Position numbers and translations under genes: made by a program. A DNA stretch of 64,000 nucleotides from Haliscomenobacter sp. (GTDB taxonomy: Bacteria; Bacteroidota; Bacteroidia; Chitinophagales; Saprospiraceae), in NCBI GenBank assembly GCA_016707205.1, contig JADJHZ010000016.1:92574-156573 (forward strand), given 5' to 3'. Shown piece after piece: positions 9,033 to 17,532 of this stretch (within the stretch, counting starts at the first letter, position 1; each line of letters starts with the position of its first letter). The notes beneath the pieces were generated by a model. The model worked only from the letters and a program-made list of their open reading frames with translations, ran no database searches and had not been told where the DNA came from.

Positions 9033-10508
9033 ATGAAGAAAGGTTTACTTGCACTTATCTCTTTGCTGATTGCCTTTTCCTTTCCGCTTTTGGCTCAAAA
9101 GACAGCTGAGCTGGAAAGAAAAAGCAGCCCATCTGCCCAAGCAATGAAACAGCAGAAACGCCCCAATATGGTCGTAGTCCTCGTAGACGATATGCGCTGG
9201 GACGAATATGGGGAAGCAGGCCACAATTATATACAGACCCCGAATATAGACCGGCTTGCTAAAGAAGGCGTCGCCTTTCCAAATGCATTTGCCACCACTC
9301 CCCTTTGCTCCCCCAGCCGGGCTAGTTTTCTAACCGGTCAGTATCCCCACACCAATGGCATCAAGGACAACACCGCGCGCAATGCGCAAAGCCACGAACT
9401 GAATACCTTTCCCAAACAACTGCATCAAAAGGGCTACGCCACCGCATTCATCGGCAAGTGGCATATGGGAAATGATGATTCAAAGCGCCCTGGTTTTGAT
9501 TATTGGGTTTCCCTAAAAGGGCAAGGAGAAGCCATCGATCCGGCGTTAAACATTAATGGGACCCAACAAAAGGTAAAGGGGTATGTAACCGACATCCTGA
9601 TCGATCACTCCCTCCAATTCATCAATCAGGAGCGCGATCAACCCTTTTTGCTGTACCTGGCACACAAGGCGCTTCACCCCAATACCATTCAACGCGATGA
9701 CGGCAGCGTAATAAACATAGGCGAGGGCGATTTTATTCCCGCCGAAAGACATCTGGGGCTCTATGAATCCGCTGTTTTCAACCGAAGACCCAACTATACT
9801 ATTCCCCCGCTCGACAAGCCGGCCCTGATGCGGAAAATTGAAGGGGTACCCCCCTTAAGCGCGGAAACGTCGACCAAAGAGAAAACCATCCGCGACCGTT
9901 CCGAAATGCTGATGGCTGTCGATGAGGGCCTTGGAGCCATACTAAAAGCCCTGGAAGCCAAGGGCGAATTGGACAATACCATTGTGGTGTTCACCAGCGA
10001 CCATGGGTATTGGTATGGAGAACATTGCCTTGATTTAGAACGAAGACTGGCTTACGAAGAGGCTATTCGCATTCCTATGCTGGTCCGGTACCCGCCATTA
10101 ATCAAAGCCGGAATCAAGCCGGAGCAAATGGTTTTAAGCATTGACCTTGCTTCAACGCTACTCGACATCGCCGGCGAAACTCCGGGGCCCCTTCGTCAGG
10201 GCAACTCGTGGGTACCGATTTTCAAAGAAAACGCCCATGGTTGGCGAAGATCATTTCTCGTTGAATATTATAGCGACACGGTATTCCCCCGGGTATTCAA
10301 AATGGGCTACAAAGCCGTTCGGGACAGTCGTTACAAATATATCCACTACGTCGATTTGGAAGGAATGAATGAACTATACGACCTTGCCGAAGATCCCTAT
10401 GAGCTGCACAACCTAATGGATGATCCAGGCAAGGCCCGCATACTCAAAAAGATGAAAACGCAGTTGAACCGGCTGTTAACGCAGACGGGAGCGGACAGGC
10501 TGCCTTAA
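9033..10508 (+). CDS. secreted sulfatase (formylglycine-dependent)
   Basis: 491 residues with a signal peptide (MKKGLLALISLLIAFSFPLL, then AQ). ATG 9033 is preferred to ATG 9027 because it begins the usual MKK. The alkaline-phosphatase-like fold is clear: metal motif VVLVDDMRWD, the CSPSR motif with Cys about 92 that is converted to formylglycine, FIGKWHMG, and FTSDHGYWYGEH with a second metal group. The C-terminal subdomain (YDLAEDPYELHNLM) is typical of S1 family sulfatases. It should hydrolyse sulfate esters from glycans in the periplasm; the substrate is not predictable here. An anaerobic or FGE-type maturase must be encoded elsewhere, as none is seen in the window. Confidence 0.88.
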   Translation: MKKGLLALISLLIAFSFPLLAQKTAELERKSSPSAQAMKQQKRPNMVVVLVDDMRWDEYGEAGHNYIQTPNIDRLAKEGVAFPNAFATTPLCSPSRASFLTGQYPHTNGIKDNTARNAQSHELNTFPKQLHQKGYATAFIGKWHMGNDDSKRPGFDYWVSLKGQGEAIDPALNINGTQQKVKGYVTDILIDHSLQFINQERDQPFLLYLAHKALHPNTIQRDDGSVINIGEGDFIPAERHLGLYESAVFNRRPNYTIPPLDKPALMRKIEGVPPLSAETSTKEKTIRDRSEMLMAVDEGLGAILKALEAKGELDNTIVVFTSDHGYWYGEHCLDLERRLAYEEAIRIPMLVRYPPLIKAGIKPEQMVLSIDLASTLLDIAGETPGPLRQGNSWVPIFKENAHGWRRSFLVEYYSDTVFPRVFKMGYKAVRDSRYKYIHYVDLEGMNELYDLAEDPYELHNLMDDPGKARILKKMKTQLNRLLTQTGADRLP

Positions 10509-10724
10509 AACGCCTGAGGGCAATGCGATGGCGTTCTTCCGAACGTTAAAATCCATTCTTCGAAAAAGACAACGCGGCGAAGCCTATACCTGAAACAGGC
10601 GTGATTAAAATCATTCATTTCCCTGGATAAAATGCATTGCAGGCTTTTGAGTAGGAGTATAATTTTAACCCGGCTTCGGAAAAGCTCCTTACTTAGTAGC
10701 CATTAAAACGCTAAATAAAGCCTC

Positions 10725-11417
10725 ATGCTACGTTTTTTTCGATCTCTAAGGAGAAAAATAGTCGAAAATGGAAATGTGAAAAAATATTTCATTTATGCCA
10801 TTGGAGAAATATTGCTCATCATGATCGGGATTTTATTAGCCCTTAAGGTGAATACCATGCAGGAAAATCAAATAAAAAGAAGCGATGAATTGACTGTTTA
10901 TAAAACCATTAGAGATCAAATAAAGAATTACAAAGCTATACTTGAAAAGGACTTCTATTTCAATAAAAGCTACATGGCCCAGTTCGAGTATGCCCACTCC
11001 ATCATTGAACGCAATGATCGGACACAAACCGACACGCTGGGGAAAATAGCCAGCCAACTCATCAATTTTTCAGATTTTGACGGAACCGGGGATATTTACG
11101 AAACCATTGTACATAGCGGGGAGGTCAAACTTCTTGGCAACGCTGCCATCGTAGATGAAGTTCGAAAACTGGAAGAACAGTTTTTGCTGATAAACCGATC
11201 GGAAACTATTCACTATGAATTCATCAGAACGTATGTCGTCTCGAGTTTAAAAAATAACGTGCAATTCGAAACAGGCCGGTTGCAAAATCCGGAAGCGTTA
11301 TTCGAGACGGAATTTCAAAATATCATCCTTATTTCATTAAAGATAATGGGTGAAAAAGACGAAGCCTACCACACCGCAATACGAGATATTACCCCGCATT
11401 GTGCATTTGATCAATGA
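10725..11417 (+). CDS. DUF6090 family membrane protein, C-terminus frameshifted
   Basis: 230 residues as read. The N-terminus is the DUF6090 signature: FFRSLRRKIVENGNVKKYF, one membrane helix (IGEILLIMIGILLALKV) and NTMQENQ, then a long helical region. Function is unknown for the family. The last residues (ITPHCAFDQ) do not fit, whereas the next frame reads ILPRIVHLINEELEKGG and stops at 11439, which matches the normal family end. So a one-base insertion near 11380-11392 has probably cut the true product short by about 8 residues. ATG 10725 gives the standard family start. Confidence 0.75.
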   Translation: MLRFFRSLRRKIVENGNVKKYFIYAIGEILLIMIGILLALKVNTMQENQIKRSDELTVYKTIRDQIKNYKAILEKDFYFNKSYMAQFEYAHSIIERNDRTQTDTLGKIASQLINFSDFDGTGDIYETIVHSGEVKLLGNAAIVDEVRKLEEQFLLINRSETIHYEFIRTYVVSSLKNNVQFETGRLQNPEALFETEFQNIILISLKIMGEKDEAYHTAIRDITPHCAFDQ

Positions 11418-11439
11418 AGAGCTGGAAAAGGGAGGATAA

Positions 11440-11815
11440 ACGCCCAGCTAGTGTTTAAGTTTACCAAACGTCCGGCCGTTTAGTAAACTAAAACACACCG
11501 TAGCTATTTACCCCCTTTAATACGAAAGCAAGAAATTCTGGCTGCTGAAGGTGGCAACAAGTTCATTGAAAATCTGGCGTTGCTGTCTTGCCTTTGTCGT
11601 CTTTTTGTCCGCCCTGCTTTTTGCCCGGAATCGCTGGCCCACTTTGCTCCGGAATCAGCGGCCTGCTTTGTCCGGAATTATCTTCCCTTCTCTGAAAATA
11701 AGGTATCCGAAAGAAAAAAGCGGGAAAAATATAAATCCTTTCAGGGATTATGTAACTCTTTTCTTTAAAGATGTAATTAATTTTATACAATTAATTATTG
11801 ATGATAAAATTTGAT
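11440..11815. other. gene-free gap with degenerate tandem repeat
   Basis: About 375 bases with no convincing gene. From 11620 to 11680 there are two and a half units of 23-24 bp (TTTGCYCCGGAATC, GCxGGCC, TGC). The end of the gap has ATCCTTTCAGG followed by GTAAC at 11752-11756, a partial match to the shared promoter of the downstream stress genes, before the SDR gene. Confidence 0.5.
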
Positions 11816-12574
11816 ATGAAAAGAGTAGAAAATAAAGTCGTCCTCGTAACCGGTGGCGCCTTGGGAATAGGGCGCGAAACTTGTATTTTATTGGCTCAAG
11901 AAGGCGCAACCGTAGCGGTAACCGATGTGCTTGACAAAGAGGGTAAACTTTTGGCAGAAGAAATTAACTATTCCGGTGGCGTTGCGAAATTTTGGCATCT
12001 TGATGTGTCCGATGAAAAAGAAGTGGAAAGGGTATTTGCCCATGTGGTCAAAGAATTTGGAAAACTGGATGCAACGGTTAACAATGCAGGTATTGCAGGC
12101 GCAGACAAGCCTACGCATGAGCTAACCGAGAAAGAATGGGATACCGTTATGAATGTGAACGTAAAAGGAGTTTTCTTCTGCACGAAACACGCCATTGCGC
12201 ATATGAAGCAATCAGGTGGCGGCAGCATTGTTAACCTTTCGTCCATTTATGGTTTAGTCGGCGCCGGAGATATCCCACCTTATCACGCTTCGAAAGGAGC
12301 CGTACGGTTGATGTCAAAAAATGATGCCTTAATTTATGCAAAGGACAATATTAGAGTAAACTCGGTGCATCCGGGATTCATCTGGACGCCTTTAGTTGAA
12401 GATTTTGGAAAAAACAGCCCCGGGTTCAGAGAAAATCTGGACAGTCTGCATCCCATAGGACATATTGGCGAACCCATAGACATTGCCTATGGAATACTCT
12501 ACCTGATATCGGACGAATCGAAATTTGTTACCGGAAGTGAACTGGTGATTGACGGCGGGTATACCTGCAAATAA
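11816..12574 (+). CDS. short-chain dehydrogenase/reductase (SDR)
   Basis: 252 residues, a classical SDR. The cofactor motif TGGALGIG is near residue 12, followed by DVSDEKEVE, NNAGIAG, NLSSIYG with the catalytic Ser, and YHASKGAV with the catalytic Tyr and Lys. The C-terminus ends VTGSELVIDGGY, typical of the glucose 1-dehydrogenase / 3-oxoacyl reductase group. An acidic residue after the second strand (VTDV) suggests NAD(H) preference. ATG 11816 (MKRVENKVVLVTGG) is chosen; ATG 11801 would add five residues. The substrate is unknown. It stands just before the cbpA-cbpM genes and may belong to the same stress set. Confidence 0.85.
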   Translation: MKRVENKVVLVTGGALGIGRETCILLAQEGATVAVTDVLDKEGKLLAEEINYSGGVAKFWHLDVSDEKEVERVFAHVVKEFGKLDATVNNAGIAGADKPTHELTEKEWDTVMNVNVKGVFFCTKHAIAHMKQSGGGSIVNLSSIYGLVGAGDIPPYHASKGAVRLMSKNDALIYAKDNIRVNSVHPGFIWTPLVEDFGKNSPGFRENLDSLHPIGHIGEPIDIAYGILYLISDESKFVTGSELVIDGGYTCK

Positions 12575-12722
12575 ATGAAGTGAAAAGTGAAAATCATTTT
12601 GTATTGAGAAGCGGCTGGCGGAGCGCCTCCGTATTAGTGTACGATTTCCCTGCTAATGTCCGCGTTGATTGGGTATTTATCTGGAGTGAATATGCAATAG
12701 GTTTCAAATATTAATAAGACAA

Positions 12723-13610
12723 ATGACTTTCATCGACTATTACCAGACTTTAGGAATAGAAAAAAAAGCCACTGCGGCCGACATTAAAAGTGCCTACCGT
12801 AAACTTGCCAGAAAATATCATCCCGATTTGAATCCTAACGATGCCAATGCGAAAAAGAACTTTCAACAAATCAATGAAGCGAAAGAAGTACTTGGTGACC
12901 CTGAAAAACGAAAAAAATACGATAAATACGGAAAAGACTGGCAGCAGGCGGAACAGTTTGAAAATGCAAAACGAAATCAGGAACAATCATCCGATTTTCG
13001 TGGCCAGCAGCATTCCCGGCCGCAATCCGGCGGGGATTTTTCGGATTTCTTCGAGTCCATGTTTGGCGGTTCTGCAAACGCCGGCAGAAGCAGACAGGTA
13101 AAATTCAGAGGCGAAGATTACAACGCACAATTACAGCTCAACCTTGCAGACGCTTATCATACCCACAAACAAACGCTATCGGTCAATGGAAAGAATATAA
13201 GGATAACCATTCCTGCCGGAATTGAAAACGGACAAACAATAAAAATTTCAGGACATGGGGGTTCGGGAATCAATGGCGGGCCGAACGGCGATTTGTACAT
13301 TACCTTTTTAATAGCCGACCATCCCGAAATCAAAAGGCTGGGCAATGACTTATATATACATGTTGACATAGAACTCTACGTTGCCGTGCTGGGAGGTGAA
13401 ATTACCATCGATACCTTTAGCGGAAAAGTGAAGCTTAAAGTAAAGCCCGAAACGCAAAATGGAAGCAAGGTAAAACTTAAGGGGAAAGGATTTCCTGTTT
13501 ATAAAACCGATGGGCAGTTTGGAGATTTATACATAACGTATACAGTTCAAATCCCAACCAATTTAACCGAGAAACAAAAAAGCTTATTTACTGAATTATC
13601 AAAATCATAA
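12723..13610 (+). CDS. cbpA: curved DNA-binding protein CbpA (DnaJ-like co-chaperone)
   Basis: 295 residues. J domain at 1-70 with the HPD motif at residues 33-35 (KYHPDLNP), a Gly/Gln/Ser-rich linker (about 80-115), then two DnaJ C-terminal substrate-binding domains (VNGKNIRITIPAGIENGQ and later GEITIDTFSGKVKLKVKPET). There is no zinc-finger domain, which separates CbpA from DnaJ. It should stimulate DnaK and bind unfolded protein or DNA in stationary or stress conditions. The modulator gene cbpM follows after 10 bases. A diverged form of the shared promoter element lies about 80 bases upstream (TCCCTGCTAATGTC). Confidence 0.92.
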   Translation: MTFIDYYQTLGIEKKATAADIKSAYRKLARKYHPDLNPNDANAKKNFQQINEAKEVLGDPEKRKKYDKYGKDWQQAEQFENAKRNQEQSSDFRGQQHSRPQSGGDFSDFFESMFGGSANAGRSRQVKFRGEDYNAQLQLNLADAYHTHKQTLSVNGKNIRITIPAGIENGQTIKISGHGGSGINGGPNGDLYITFLIADHPEIKRLGNDLYIHVDIELYVAVLGGEITIDTFSGKVKLKVKPETQNGSKVKLKGKGFPVYKTDGQFGDLYITYTVQIPTNLTEKQKSLFTELSKS

Positions 13611-13620
13611 ACCAGATATT

Positions 13621-13929
13621 ATGGAATCGAAGCAAATAGATGATTTAATAGCGGTAAATGAATTCTGTGTCAGCCATAATATCGAAATTTCATTTTTAAA
13701 CCTGTTGCAACAAAACGGGTTAATTGAAATCAGCACCATAGAGTCAACGTACTTTGTAGAAAAGGAGCAGCTCCCGCAGCTTGAAAAATATGTTCGTTTC
13801 TATTATGATCTGGATATTAACCTGGAAGGGATTGAGACTATAACCTATTTATTGCAGCGAATAGAAAACCTGCAGAATGAGATTATTAACCTCAAAAACA
13901 GGCTTCATTTTTATGACACCCAAGGATAA
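13621..13929 (+). CDS. cbpM: chaperone modulator CbpM
   Basis: 102 residues, with the MerR-like winged helix of CbpM: VNEFCVSHNIEISFLNLLQQ followed by GLIEISTIESTYFV, then a helical end that forms a coiled coil (LLQRIENLQNEIINLKNRL). CbpM binds the J domain of CbpA and inhibits its co-chaperone and DNA-binding activity. Its position 10 bases after cbpA is the standard gene order. About 60% of the length is recognisable only at fold level, so the call rests on both sequence and context. Confidence 0.85.
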   Translation: MESKQIDDLIAVNEFCVSHNIEISFLNLLQQNGLIEISTIESTYFVEKEQLPQLEKYVRFYYDLDINLEGIETITYLLQRIENLQNEIINLKNRLHFYDTQG

Positions 13930-14030
13930 GACTAAATCGCAACAAGCCTATTAAACCCAAATGACAAACCTTTCCATTTGCGGAGCAAAAAGTACAACGT
14001 CAAAAAGCAGAAAGGTATAAAACATATAAA

Positions 14031-14080
14031 CCTTTCCCCAACCCATGTAACGCTTGTCTGCCAAATGATGCCCACCTTTG
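14031..14080 (+). promoter_or_regulatory. shared promoter element, P-ATPase copy
   Basis: CCTTTCCCCAA (14031-14041), GTAAC (14047-14051), 24 bases, then CTTTG (14076-14080). The end fits a Bacteroidota -7 box with one mismatch (CACCTTTG), and GTAAC stands where TTTG of the -33 box would be. The start codon is 25 bases further on. Confidence 0.65.
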
Positions 14081-14105
14081 TCGTACTCGCTATACCCACC
14101 ATCGA

Positions 14106-16700
14106 ATGATTAAATGGCACACCATCACGAAGGAGGAAGCCCTTCGGCAAACCAAAAGCCAAGCCACCGGGCTTTCCGCCGCCCAATCGGCAGCGGGGCT
14201 GCGGAAGTACGGGCGCAATGAACTGTTGGAAAAAAAGAAACGACCCCCCTGGCTCCTTTTTTTCTACCAATTCAAGGACACCATGATTTTGATCCTGATT
14301 GCCGCCGCTGTCCTATCGGGATTGGTTGGCGACGTGAAAGACACGGTCGTCATATTGATCATCATCGTGCTGAATGCCGTCGTCGGCTTTTGGCAGGAGT
14401 ACCGGGCGGAAAAGGCAATGGCGGCCCTGAAAAAAATGACCCTTCCCTCGGCAACGGTGCTGCGGGAGGGATTGCCTGTTGAAATAAACGCCGCCGAACT
14501 CGTGCCCGGCGATGTGGTGGTGCTCGAAACCGGAAACATGGTGCCCGCCGACCTGCGGCTTATGGAATCTCACTCCCTCCGCATCGAAGAGGCATCCCTC
14601 ACCGGAGAATCCTCGGCGGCGGATAAGCAAACCGAGAAATTAGATACGGAAAAACGGCCCCTCGGCGACCGCACAAACATGGCCTACAAAAGCACCATCG
14701 TCACCTATGGCCGTGGCAGCGGGCTGGTAGTGGCAACGGGCATGAAAACCGAAATCGGGCAAATCGCGCAACTCTTGCAGGAGGATGGCACAATGACCCC
14801 CTTGCAGCAGCGGCTCGCCGATTTTTCCAAAAAACTCTCCATCGCTGTCGTTGGCATCTGCGTCGTCATTTACGGCGTGGGGCTGCTGCGTGGCGAAGAC
14901 CCGGTGCAAATGCTGCTTACCGCCATCTCCGTCGCGGTGGCAGGCATCCCGGAAGCGCTCCCCGCCGTGGTCACCATCGCCCTGGCGCTCGGCGCACAGC
15001 GCATGGTGAAAAAACACGCCCTTATCCGCAAATTGCCCGCCGTCGAAACCCTCGGCTCCGTCACCTTTATCTGTACCGACAAAACCGGAACACTCACCCA
15101 AAACCGGATGACCGTCACGGAAACATGGACGCCCGAAACCCCGCCCGCCGGCTTGGCGCTTTCCCCAAAAGATGCCTTGTTGCTTTGTATGGCCCTCAAT
15201 CACGACGTGAAAAAAAACAAGCAGGGCGACCCCACAGGCGACCCTACCGAAATGGCGTTGGCCGCTTTTGCCAAAAAAAACCTGCGTGCCGCAAAGCCCA
15301 AAACCTACCCCAGAAAGGCCGAACTCCCCTTTGATTCAGGGCGAAAAATGATGACCACCGTACATCAATGGGCTGATGGAAAATTTCTCGTCGTCACTAA
15401 AGGCGCACTCGAATCCGTGCTGCAAGCCTGCAAAGGTGCAGACGAGACAAGCATGACTGCCGAAGCGGCAAAAATGGGGCAAAACGGCTTGCGCGTATTG
15501 GCTTACGGTTGCCGAATCCTGAACGAATTGCCTGCGGACATTACGTCTGAAAATCTCGAAAAACAACTGCAATGCGCCGGCTTGGCGGGTATGATGGACC
15601 CGCCCCGCAAGGGGGCCGCCCGTGCCGTGGCCGATTGCCGCCGGGCAGGTATCGTGCCCGTGATGATTACCGGCGACCACCCCGAAACGGCAGCGGCCAT
15701 CGCCCGGCAGATCGGCATATGGAGCGAAGCGACCGATTTGATGCTCACGGGCGTTGAATTGGAAGAAATGTCGAAGCATGATTTGGTCCAAAAAATCGAA
15801 CACATAAAGGTGTATGCCCGGGTTTCTCCGCAGCAAAAATTGCGGATTGTCAAGACCCTGCAAAGCAAAAACCACTACGTTGCCATGACAGGGGACGGCG
15901 TCAACGATGCTCCCGCACTCCGCCGGGCAAACATCGGCGTGGCGATGGGCATCACCGGCACCGACGTGTCGAAGGAGGCCGCCGACATGATTCTGCTGGA
16001 CGACAATTTTGCCACCATCCTGAAAGCCGTGCGGGAAGGCAGGCGCATTTATGACAATATCCGCAAGTTCATCAAGTACATCCTGACGGGCAACAGCGGC
16101 GAAATCTGGACGATTTTCCTTGCCCCGCTCATTGGGCTGCCCATCCCGTTGCTGCCCATCCACATCCTTTGGGTCAACCTCGTGACCGACGGGCTGCCAG
16201 CGCTCGCATTGGCAGCAGAGCCTGCAGAAAAGAACATCATGCAACTGCCGCCCCGCAAGCCCGATGAGCGCATTTTCGCCCATGGGCTGGGCTGGCATAT
16301 CCTGTGGGTCGGTCTGCTCATCGGTGCCATCTGCCTCGGAGTTCAGGCTTGGGCGATAAAGCACGAAGACCCTAAATGGCAGACTTATGTTTTCACGGTG
16401 CTTTGTTTCACGCAAATGGCGCACGTAATGGCCATCCGAAGCCCACGGTATTTTTTGTTCCGCCAAGGCATTTTCACCAATCCGATGCTGGCAGGCGCCG
16501 TCCTGCTCACCTTCGGGCTGCAACTCGCCTTGATTTACGTCCCCGTTTTGCAGGGCATCTTTTCCACACAGGCTCTCAGTTGGCAGGAACTCGGCGGCTG
16601 TATCCTCGTCTCGCTGTTGGTATTCCATGCCGTGGAGATGGAGAAGCTGGTGCGGAGCCTGAGGAAAGCGAACGGGCGGGTGAACGTGGAGCCATCCTGA
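14106..16700 (+). CDS. P2-type cation-transporting ATPase (Ca2+-like)
   Basis: 864 residues, full length for a P2 ATPase. In order: cation-ATPase N-terminal domain, paired helices, actuator domain with LTGESSAADK, a helix with PEALPAV (the M4 ion site), phosphorylation site DKTGTLT (Asp about 325), nucleotide domain, hinge TGDGVNDAP, and four or more C-terminal helices with the M5/M6 region WVNLVTDGLPALAL. The PEAL motif and the M6 NLVTDG pattern favour Ca2+ or a related divalent ion. It should pump ions from the cytoplasm across the inner membrane. An AraC-type regulator and a kinase follow on the same strand and share the upstream element. Confidence 0.88.
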   Translation: MIKWHTITKEEALRQTKSQATGLSAAQSAAGLRKYGRNELLEKKKRPPWLLFFYQFKDTMILILIAAAVLSGLVGDVKDTVVILIIIVLNAVVGFWQEYRAEKAMAALKKMTLPSATVLREGLPVEINAAELVPGDVVVLETGNMVPADLRLMESHSLRIEEASLTGESSAADKQTEKLDTEKRPLGDRTNMAYKSTIVTYGRGSGLVVATGMKTEIGQIAQLLQEDGTMTPLQQRLADFSKKLSIAVVGICVVIYGVGLLRGEDPVQMLLTAISVAVAGIPEALPAVVTIALALGAQRMVKKHALIRKLPAVETLGSVTFICTDKTGTLTQNRMTVTETWTPETPPAGLALSPKDALLLCMALNHDVKKNKQGDPTGDPTEMALAAFAKKNLRAAKPKTYPRKAELPFDSGRKMMTTVHQWADGKFLVVTKGALESVLQACKGADETSMTAEAAKMGQNGLRVLAYGCRILNELPADITSENLEKQLQCAGLAGMMDPPRKGAARAVADCRRAGIVPVMITGDHPETAAAIARQIGIWSEATDLMLTGVELEEMSKHDLVQKIEHIKVYARVSPQQKLRIVKTLQSKNHYVAMTGDGVNDAPALRRANIGVAMGITGTDVSKEAADMILLDDNFATILKAVREGRRIYDNIRKFIKYILTGNSGEIWTIFLAPLIGLPIPLLPIHILWVNLVTDGLPALALAAEPAEKNIMQLPPRKPDERIFAHGLGWHILWVGLLIGAICLGVQAWAIKHEDPKWQTYVFTVLCFTQMAHVMAIRSPRYFLFRQGIFTNPMLAGAVLLTFGLQLALIYVPVLQGIFSTQALSWQELGGCILVSLLVFHAVEMEKLVRSLRKANGRVNVEPS

Positions 16701-16745
16701 GCCAAACGAACAAAGTCGTTTTTTCAAAATCTAGGAATCTTGAAA

Positions 16746-16796
16746 CCCTTCCCCAACTTCGTGTAACGCTATCCTGTTTGATTATAAGGAACTTTG
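16746..16796 (+). promoter_or_regulatory. shared promoter element, regulator copy
   Basis: CCCTTCCCCAA (16746-16756), GTAAC (16763-16767), 24 bases, then CTTTG (16792-16796; -7-like GAACTTTG). Same order and the same 24-base spacing as the copies at 14031 and 20109. The AraC-type gene begins 24 bases downstream. Confidence 0.65.
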
Positions 16797-16819
16797 TTCC
16801 TGAATCAAAAAACCCTTCT

Positions 16820-17401
16820 TTGAAATTGTTCATCAAATACATGGTCAGCAACCGCTGCAAGCTGGCGGTCAAGGAGGCATTGAAAAACCTTGGGGTACAC
16901 TTCATCATAGTGGACCTGGGCGAAGTGGAAATCATGGAGGACCTTTCCCAGGAGCAGCGGACGCAACTGAAAGAAGGCCTGCTCCTGACAGGGCTTGAAC
17001 TTATGGACGACCGGAAAGGCATTTTGATTGAACGGATTAAAAATGCCATCGTCGAAATGGTTCACCACTCGGACGATAACCCAAAGACGAACTTCTCCGA
17101 TTACCTTAGCGAAAAACTAAACTACGACTACACCTACCTGGCCAACCTGTTCTCGGAAGTTCAGGGCGCCACCATCGGGCAATTCATCATTGCCCATAAA
17201 ATCGAGCGGATAAAAGAACTGATTACCTACGGCGAACTGAACATGTCGGAAATCGCCTGGAAAATGAATTACAGCAGCGTGGCGCATTTGAGCAATCAAT
17301 TTAAAAAAATCACCGGACTTACCCCCACCCATTTTAAACAATTAAAGGACAAAAGGCGAAGTCCCTTAGAAAAAATTGGAAACTTACACGAGGACGAATG
17401 A
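16820..17401 (+). CDS. AraC family regulator with HMA-like N-terminus
   Basis: 193 residues. The C-terminal 100 residues are an AraC double helix-turn-helix (IKELITYGELNMSEIAWKMN, then SNQFKKITGLTPTHFK). The N-terminal 75 residues have the pattern IKYMVSNRCKLAV with LGEVEI, as in a Bacteroidota group of AraC proteins with a small fold related to heavy-metal-associated domains. TTG 16820 is chosen as start because it restores the usual MKLFIKYMVS; ATG 16841 would cut off the first strand. It probably senses a metal or redox signal (Cys in NRC) and controls neighbouring genes, which share an upstream motif. The kinase gene follows after 131 bases. Confidence 0.8.
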   Translation: MKLFIKYMVSNRCKLAVKEALKNLGVHFIIVDLGEVEIMEDLSQEQRTQLKEGLLLTGLELMDDRKGILIERIKNAIVEMVHHSDDNPKTNFSDYLSEKLNYDYTYLANLFSEVQGATIGQFIIAHKIERIKELITYGELNMSEIAWKMNYSSVAHLSNQFKKITGLTPTHFKQLKDKRRSPLEKIGNLHEDE

Positions 17402-17532
17402 TCCGTGATGAAACTGGCGTGAGTTTCGGGAATTACTTCAGCGAATAAAAACCTCCATTCAAGTTGACCGTCAGGGTAATGCCGCTGCACAATGATTATC
17501 AATCCACGTTTTTCATCAACAAGTCACCTTTC

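Noticed and set aside
11620..11680. Small protein in the gap before the SDR gene (reading CPESLAHFAPESAACF)
   Set aside because: It is the translation of a degenerate 23-24 bp tandem repeat without a start or conserved context.
15336..16727. 463-residue minus-strand frame opposite the P-ATPase
   Set aside because: Antisense shadow; the plus strand has every P-ATPase motif.
16376..16819. N-terminal extension of the AraC regulator into the P-ATPase gene
   Set aside because: This part is the ATPase read in another frame; the family start fits TTG 16820.
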